A stretch of 64,000 nucleotides of DNA from Burkholderiales bacterium. GTDB taxonomy: Bacteria > Pseudomonadota > Gammaproteobacteria > Burkholderiales > Usitatibacteraceae. The DNA lies in assembly GCA_026125445.1 (NCBI GenBank), contig JAHCLE010000001.1, positions 1-64,000 on the forward strand, read 5' to 3'. The position numbers were made by a program, and so were the translations under genes. Positions within the stretch are counted from its first letter, which is position 1; every line of letters begins with the position of its first letter. The notes beneath the pieces are model-generated. The model was not told where the DNA came from. It saw only the letters and a list, made by a program, of their open reading frames with translations, and ran no database searches. Positions 60,111 through 64,000 of the stretch are shown here, piece after piece.

Positions 60111-61328
60111 ATGGGCAAGATTCCCGCCACCCTCGCCGCCCCCGCCCGGATGGACACCACCTCCTTCTACGCCAACCTGCCGCTTCGCACCGAGTTCAGC
60201 GACGTGGGGCTCGCGGAAAGCTACACCCCGCTGCCCGACAGCTGGCACGTGGCGATGTGCGACGTGCGCAATTCCACGGCCGCGGTCGAGGCCGGGCGCT
60301 ACAAGAGCGTCAACACGCTGGGCGCGGCGGTCATCACCGGCATGCTGAACGCCGCGGGCGACACGGACATTCCCTTCGTGTTCGAGGGCGACGGCGCGAT
60401 GCTGTGCGTGCCGCCGCAGCTGCTGGACGCCGCGCGGGCCGTGCTCCTGCGCACGCGGGAACTGGCGCAGAAGTCGTTCGGGCTGGACCTTCGCATCGCC
60501 ACCCTGCCGGTGGCCCGCATCCGCGAGGCGGGCTCCGACATCCTGGTGGGCCGCTTCCGCGTCTCCGAGCACTACGTGCAGGCCATGTTCGCCGGCGGCG
60601 GCATGGCCTTCGCCGACCGGTACATGAAGGACCCGGCCACCGCGGCGCTTTGCCGCGTGGAGGACGGAAGCGTCGCGAGCGAGGGCAACTTCGACGGCCT
60701 GGAGTGCCGCTGGCAGGACATCCCGAGCCGCCACGGCGAGACCGTCAGCGTGATGGTCAAGGTGCTGGTGGAGGACCGCGAGGAGGCTGGCCGCCTCTAC
60801 CGCGAGCTGGTGGCCCGGGTGCGCGAGATCTACGGCGCCGACGATGCCTGCCATCCCGTCTGGCCGCCCAACCTGTCATTCACCTTCAGCGGGCGCCGGC
60901 TGGGCAACGAAGTCGGCGTGCGCGCGGCGGATCGCGGCGCGTGGGGAAGATGGCTCTACCTCACGAGGACGCGCGCCATCGTGCTGCTGGGATGGTTCCT
61001 GATGCGGTTCGGCATCCGCACCGCCCGGACGGACTGGGGACGCTACAAGACGGTCCTCGCGCGCAACTCCGACGTGAGGAAGTTCAACGACTGCTACCGC
61101 CAGGTGCTGGCCGGCAATGCCCGTCAGCGGCAGGAGCTCACCGCGTGGCTGGAGGAGCGCTTCGCGCGCCGGGAGCTCGTGTACGGGGTGCACGCCGCCG
61201 ACCGCGCGCAGATGACCTGCCTCGTCTTCGACTACTCCGGGCGGCACCTGCACTTCATCGACGGCGCCGAGGGTGGCCTGTCGATGGCGGCCAAGGCGCT
61301 CAAGGAGCGCGTGGCGAAGCTGGGCTGA
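60111..61328 (+). CDS. DUF3095-family protein (class III cyclase-like)
   Basis: 405 residues. The N-terminal half (TTSFYANLPLRTEFSDV, then WHVAMCDVRNSTAAVEAGRYKSVN and FVFEGDGAMLCVP) resembles the nucleotide cyclase catalytic fold: an Asp in CDVRNST and GDGA in the second strand. The second half (RTARTDWGRYKTVLARNSDVRKF, QMTCLVFDYSGRHLHFIDGAEGG) is specific to DUF3095. Activity is unproven. An in-frame ATG at 60150 is an alternative start. Confidence 0.85.
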   Translation: MGKIPATLAAPARMDTTSFYANLPLRTEFSDVGLAESYTPLPDSWHVAMCDVRNSTAAVEAGRYKSVNTLGAAVITGMLNAAGDTDIPFVFEGDGAMLCVPPQLLDAARAVLLRTRELAQKSFGLDLRIATLPVARIREAGSDILVGRFRVSEHYVQAMFAGGGMAFADRYMKDPATAALCRVEDGSVASEGNFDGLECRWQDIPSRHGETVSVMVKVLVEDREEAGRLYRELVARVREIYGADDACHPVWPPNLSFTFSGRRLGNEVGVRAADRGAWGRWLYLTRTRAIVLLGWFLMRFGIRTARTDWGRYKTVLARNSDVRKFNDCYRQVLAGNARQRQELTAWLEERFARRELVYGVHAADRAQMTCLVFDYSGRHLHFIDGAEGGLSMAAKALKERVAKLG

Positions 61329-61456
61329 GCGTGCATCGCGTTGGTGCACGCGAGGCGGATCGCGATTGCGCGCGGCGTTGACCGCAGTCAACACGAAACG
61401 CGGCCGTTGGGCCGAGCATGAAAAGCCAGGACGGATCTCGCACGAAGGGGGCTGTC

Positions 61457-61927
61457 ATGTCGATCGCCAATCGGTTGCAGAGCTACATCGTTGACAAGCA
61501 GGTCGCCTGGAATCCCGTCATCCACCAGCCGAGCAGCTGCTGCATGGATGCGGCGCACCTGGCCCACGTTCCGCCCGATCGCCTGGCCAAGGCGGTCGTC
61601 CTCAAGGGCAACGACGGCTACCTGATGGCCGTCATCCCGGCCAGCCACCACCTCGACATCGAGGATCTCGGCGAGGCCATCGGCGACGACCTCGTGCTGG
61701 TGAGCGAAGGCAAGCTCGGGGAGCTCTTCGCCGACTGCAAGCCGGGCGCCATTCCCCCGGTCGGCGCCGCCTACGGCATCAAGACCTACTGGGACGAGGA
61801 GCTGGGCACGCGCGCCGAGGTGTACTTCGAGGCGGGCGACCACCAGACCCTCGTGCACATGAGCGGCGCCGATTTCGGCAAGCTCATGCGCAAGTCGGCC
61901 ACGCGGCTGCCCGAAAGCTGCCACTGA
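61457..61927 (+). CDS. YbaK/EbsC-family aminoacyl-tRNA deacylase-like protein
   Basis: 156 residues from the ATG at 61457, which has AAGGGGG before it (an upstream ATG at 61418 is weaker). The fold is seen in LAKAVVLKGNDGYLMAVIPASHHLDIEDL, with the conserved Lys, and CKPGAIPPVGAAYGIKTYWDE, the substrate pocket GxxxPxG. Members hydrolyse mischarged tRNAs such as Cys- or Ala-tRNAPro. Confidence 0.9.
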   Translation: MSIANRLQSYIVDKQVAWNPVIHQPSSCCMDAAHLAHVPPDRLAKAVVLKGNDGYLMAVIPASHHLDIEDLGEAIGDDLVLVSEGKLGELFADCKPGAIPPVGAAYGIKTYWDEELGTRAEVYFEAGDHQTLVHMSGADFGKLMRKSATRLPESCH

Positions 61928-62051
61928 ATCCGGGCCCGCCGGCCTAGGTCCAAAGCCCCATAACGGGCGGGGGTTTGACCAAACGCAGCCCGGTGGCCGG
62001 GGTGGCGACGCTATCCTAGGGCCTGCATACCCCCCGCTAAAGGAGACTCGC

Positions 62052-62984
62052 ATGAAATCCGGATTCAATCGCTGGATCGCGCGGCTCGCGCTCGGCCTGC
62101 TGGTGCTGGCCGGTGCAGCCTGGGCCGCCGAGCCGCTGGTGGACGTCAAGTGGGCCATCGCCAACGTCGGCAAGCCCGGAATCGTCTTCGTCGACTTCCA
62201 GTCCGCCAAGGACTATTCCGACGGGCACATTCCCGGCGCGGTCAACACCAACTATGGCAAGGACGGCTGGCGCGTCGAGCGCAAGGAGGACAAGGTGCCC
62301 GACATGCTGCCGGCGGACCTGGGGCCGCTCGCCCAGATGATCGGCACCAAGCTCGGCATCGACAACGACACGCACGTGGTGCTCGTCCCGCAGGGCAACA
62401 CCGCCCTGGACGTCGGCCAGGCCACCCGCGTGTACTGGACCTTCAAGGTGCTGGGCCACGACAACGTTTCCATCCTCAACGGCGGCATCGCCTCCTACTC
62501 CGAGGACGAGAAGGCGCCGATGGAGAAGGGCATCGTCAAGGCGGTTCCCAAGACCTTCAAGGCGAACGTGCGCAAGGAAATGCTCGTCACGATGGACGAC
62601 GTGAAGAAGGCGCGCGGGGCCGGCAACATCCTGCTCGTGGACAACCGCCCCGAGGACCAGTACGTGGGCATCGCCAAGCACCCCAAGGCGCCCGTCAGCG
62701 GCACGATCGCCGGCGCGAAGAACCTGCCCAACCAGTGGACCACGGTGAACGGCGGCGGCGTCTTCCGCAGCAAGGCCCAGCTCGAGAAGCTCTATGCCTA
62801 CGCGGGCGTGCCCACCACCGGCGAGCAGATCAATTTCTGCAACACCGGCCACTGGGCCTCCGTCGGCTGGTTCGTCTCCAGCGAGCTCGTCGGCAACAAG
62901 CAGGCCAAGCTGTACGACGGCTCGATGGTCGAGTACACCATGCTCAAGGGCGAGGGCGTCGAGGCCAAGGTCAAGCTCAACTGA
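62052..62984 (+). CDS. Exported tandem rhodanese (thiosulfate/3-mercaptopyruvate sulfurtransferase)
   Basis: 310 residues with a signal peptide (cleavage near AAWAAEPL), so periplasmic. Two rhodanese domains (about 25-155 and 175-305). The first has KDYSDGHIPGAVNTNYG and lacks a catalytic Cys. The second has LLVDNRPEDQYVG and the active loop FCNTGHWAS, where Cys carries the persulfide. It is followed by a strong terminator and then the sulfide:quinone-reductase-like gene, which fits periplasmic sulfur oxidation or detoxification. Confidence 0.92.
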   Translation: MKSGFNRWIARLALGLLVLAGAAWAAEPLVDVKWAIANVGKPGIVFVDFQSAKDYSDGHIPGAVNTNYGKDGWRVERKEDKVPDMLPADLGPLAQMIGTKLGIDNDTHVVLVPQGNTALDVGQATRVYWTFKVLGHDNVSILNGGIASYSEDEKAPMEKGIVKAVPKTFKANVRKEMLVTMDDVKKARGAGNILLVDNRPEDQYVGIAKHPKAPVSGTIAGAKNLPNQWTTVNGGGVFRSKAQLEKLYAYAGVPTTGEQINFCNTGHWASVGWFVSSELVGNKQAKLYDGSMVEYTMLKGEGVEAKVKLN

Positions 62985-63010
62985 CCGCCCGGCGCGCCAC
63001 ATACCCCCTG

Positions 63011-63036
63011 GGGGCTCTACGGAGCCCCTTTTCTTT
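63011..63036 (+). terminator. Rho-independent terminator
   Basis: GGGGCTC-TACG-GAGCCCC followed by TTTTCTTT, after the rhodanese gene. Confidence 0.92.
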
Positions 63037-63125
63037 GCTACGGTTGATTCTCGTCACCGGGTTGCGCGCGGCAACTCCTAGATTGGGAGACGGGCTCCCG
63101 GAGCACCCCTCGAGGAGGTTCGACC

Positions 63126-64000
63126 ATGGCACACATCGTCATCATCGGCGCAGGCTTGGGCGGCATGCCCATGGCCTATGAGATGCAGGAGCAGCTTCGC
63201 AAGGGCGACAAGGTCACCGTCGTGGGCAACGGGCCGAACTACCACTTCGTGCCCTCCAACCCCTGGGTCGCGGTGCGCTGGAGGAAGCGCAGCGAGATCG
63301 AGTTCCCGGTGGCCGAGTACCTGGGAAGGAAGGGCATCGCCTTCAACCCGGCGGGCGCGAAGCGCGTGCACCCCGACAGGAACCAGGTCGAGCTGGGCGA
63401 CGGCACGATGCTCGATTACGATTTCCTGGTCATCGCCACCGGGCCGAAGCTCGCCTTCGAGGAGGTGGAGGGACTCGGCCCCGAGGGCCACACGCAGTCC
63501 ATCTGCCACGTCGACCACGCCGAGCGGGCCGCCGCCGCGTGGGACGGCTTCGTGAAGGAACCCGGCCCCATCGTCGTGGGCGCCGTGCAGGGGGCTTCCT
63601 GCTTCGGGCCCGCCTACGAGTTCTGCTTCATCATGGAAACGGACCTGCGCCGGCGCAAGATCCGCGACCGCGTCCCCATGACCTTCGTCACGGCCGAGCC
63701 CTACATCGGCCACCTGGGCCTGGGAGGCGTGGGCGACTCCAAGACGATGCTGGAGTCGGCGCTGCGGGACAAGCACGTGAAGTGGATCTGCAACGCCAAG
63801 GTGACGAAGGTCGAGGCGGGCACGATGCACGTCACCGAGCACGACGAGGAGGGCAAGCCGAAGAAGGAGCACAAGCTGCCCTTCCGGTACTCCATGATGC
63901 TGCCGGCCTTCAAGGGCATCGACGCCGTCGCCGGGATCGAGGGGCTCACGAACCCGCGCGGCTTCATCCTCATCGACGCGAACCAGAGGAACCCGAAGTA
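63126..64000 (+). CDS. Sulfide:quinone oxidoreductase-like flavoprotein, 3' truncated by window
   Basis: The first 291 codons are visible. FAD-binding HIVIIGAGLGGMPMAYEM (GxGxxG) at residues 3-20, a conserved VVGNGPNYHFVPSNPWVAVR region, DFLVIATGPKL, and VGAVQGASCFGPAYEFCFIM with the Cys used by SQR enzymes. AGGAGG precedes the ATG. It oxidises sulfide and passes electrons to quinone at the membrane face. The C-terminal quinone-binding helices lie outside the window, so an FCC-type or NAD-linked relative is possible. Confidence 0.85.
   Translation, partial: MAHIVIIGAGLGGMPMAYEMQEQLRKGDKVTVVGNGPNYHFVPSNPWVAVRWRKRSEIEFPVAEYLGRKGIAFNPAGAKRVHPDRNQVELGDGTMLDYDFLVIATGPKLAFEEVEGLGPEGHTQSICHVDHAERAAAAWDGFVKEPGPIVVGAVQGASCFGPAYEFCFIMETDLRRRKIRDRVPMTFVTAEPYIGHLGLGGVGDSKTMLESALRDKHVKWICNAKVTKVEAGTMHVTEHDEEGKPKKEHKLPFRYSMMLPAFKGIDAVAGIEGLTNPRGFILIDANQRNPK

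Noticed and set aside
61940-61990. Possible terminator around AAAGCCCC...GGGGGTTT
   Set aside because: Arms pair imperfectly and no T-run follows; not supported.

Overview
The window is high-GC (about two-thirds G+C), densely packed chromosomal DNA. It looks betaproteobacterial: there is a Neisseria/Burkholderia-type trimeric porin, two orphan Bug (TctC-type) solute receptors, a PiuC/TonB/HemP iron block and a NeuTTM-like CYTH protein. The species cannot be fixed from sequence alone. Both ends cut genes: rlmD lacks its N-terminal TRAM domain on the left, and a sulfide:quinone-reductase-like flavoprotein is open on the right.

Region 1 (1-12.2 kb) is a possible oxyanion/phosphoanhydride locus. 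Two operons flank a LysR regulator. The first holds a CYTH-like protein and a SulP-STAS-cNMP transporter. The second holds a porin, an exported CYTH-like two-domain protein, an exported family I pyrophosphatase, a cytoplasmic CYTH tripolyphosphatase-like protein, a DASS anion symporter and a small exported protein. Both operons start with the same operator/promoter block at identical spacing (1179-1223 and 5184-5228), so they probably form one LysR regulon.

Region 2 (12.2-24.2 kb) is mostly housekeeping: Bax-inhibitor protein, tRNA-Ser(UGA), lysC, prolyl oligopeptidase, a PAS-GGDEF-EAL protein and a potABCD polyamine operon. Several long perfect palindromes lie at gene ends.

Region 3 (24.2-32.4 kb) is an integrative mobilizable element in tRNA-Ser(GCU), bounded by 17-bp direct repeats. 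It carries a tyrosine integrase, a three-gene DNA methyltransferase / PD-(D/E)xK-like nuclease / EVE-like reader operon, a ribbon-helix-helix-like protein, a MobV relaxase fused to a primase-like module, and a nested-hairpin oriT whose core resembles the pMV158 nick region. Its cargo genes are clearly richer in A+T than the flanks.

Region 4 (32.4-47.1 kb) has an exported serine protease, an acyltransferase, and katG flanked by copies of the 3' end of a PrsW-like protease gene. Next come a 1001-residue-frame gluzincin/propeller/barrel protein and an envelope-stress-like cluster. That cluster has an ECF sigma factor, an anti-sigma-like protein whose frame runs into about 30 ANQGT pentapeptides, and a RsbU/RsbW-type fused phosphatase-kinase with its STAS partner. 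Two matching ECF-type promoters lie in it.

Region 5 (47.1-64 kb) has Bug receptors, an isocitrate-lyase-family enzyme, a lipoprotein gamma-glutamyltransferase, a Fur-type iron-uptake block, a Tat-exported aldo/keto reductase, a CBS protein, a diguanylate cyclase, tRNA-Arg, small metabolic proteins and a rhodanese/SQR sulfide module.
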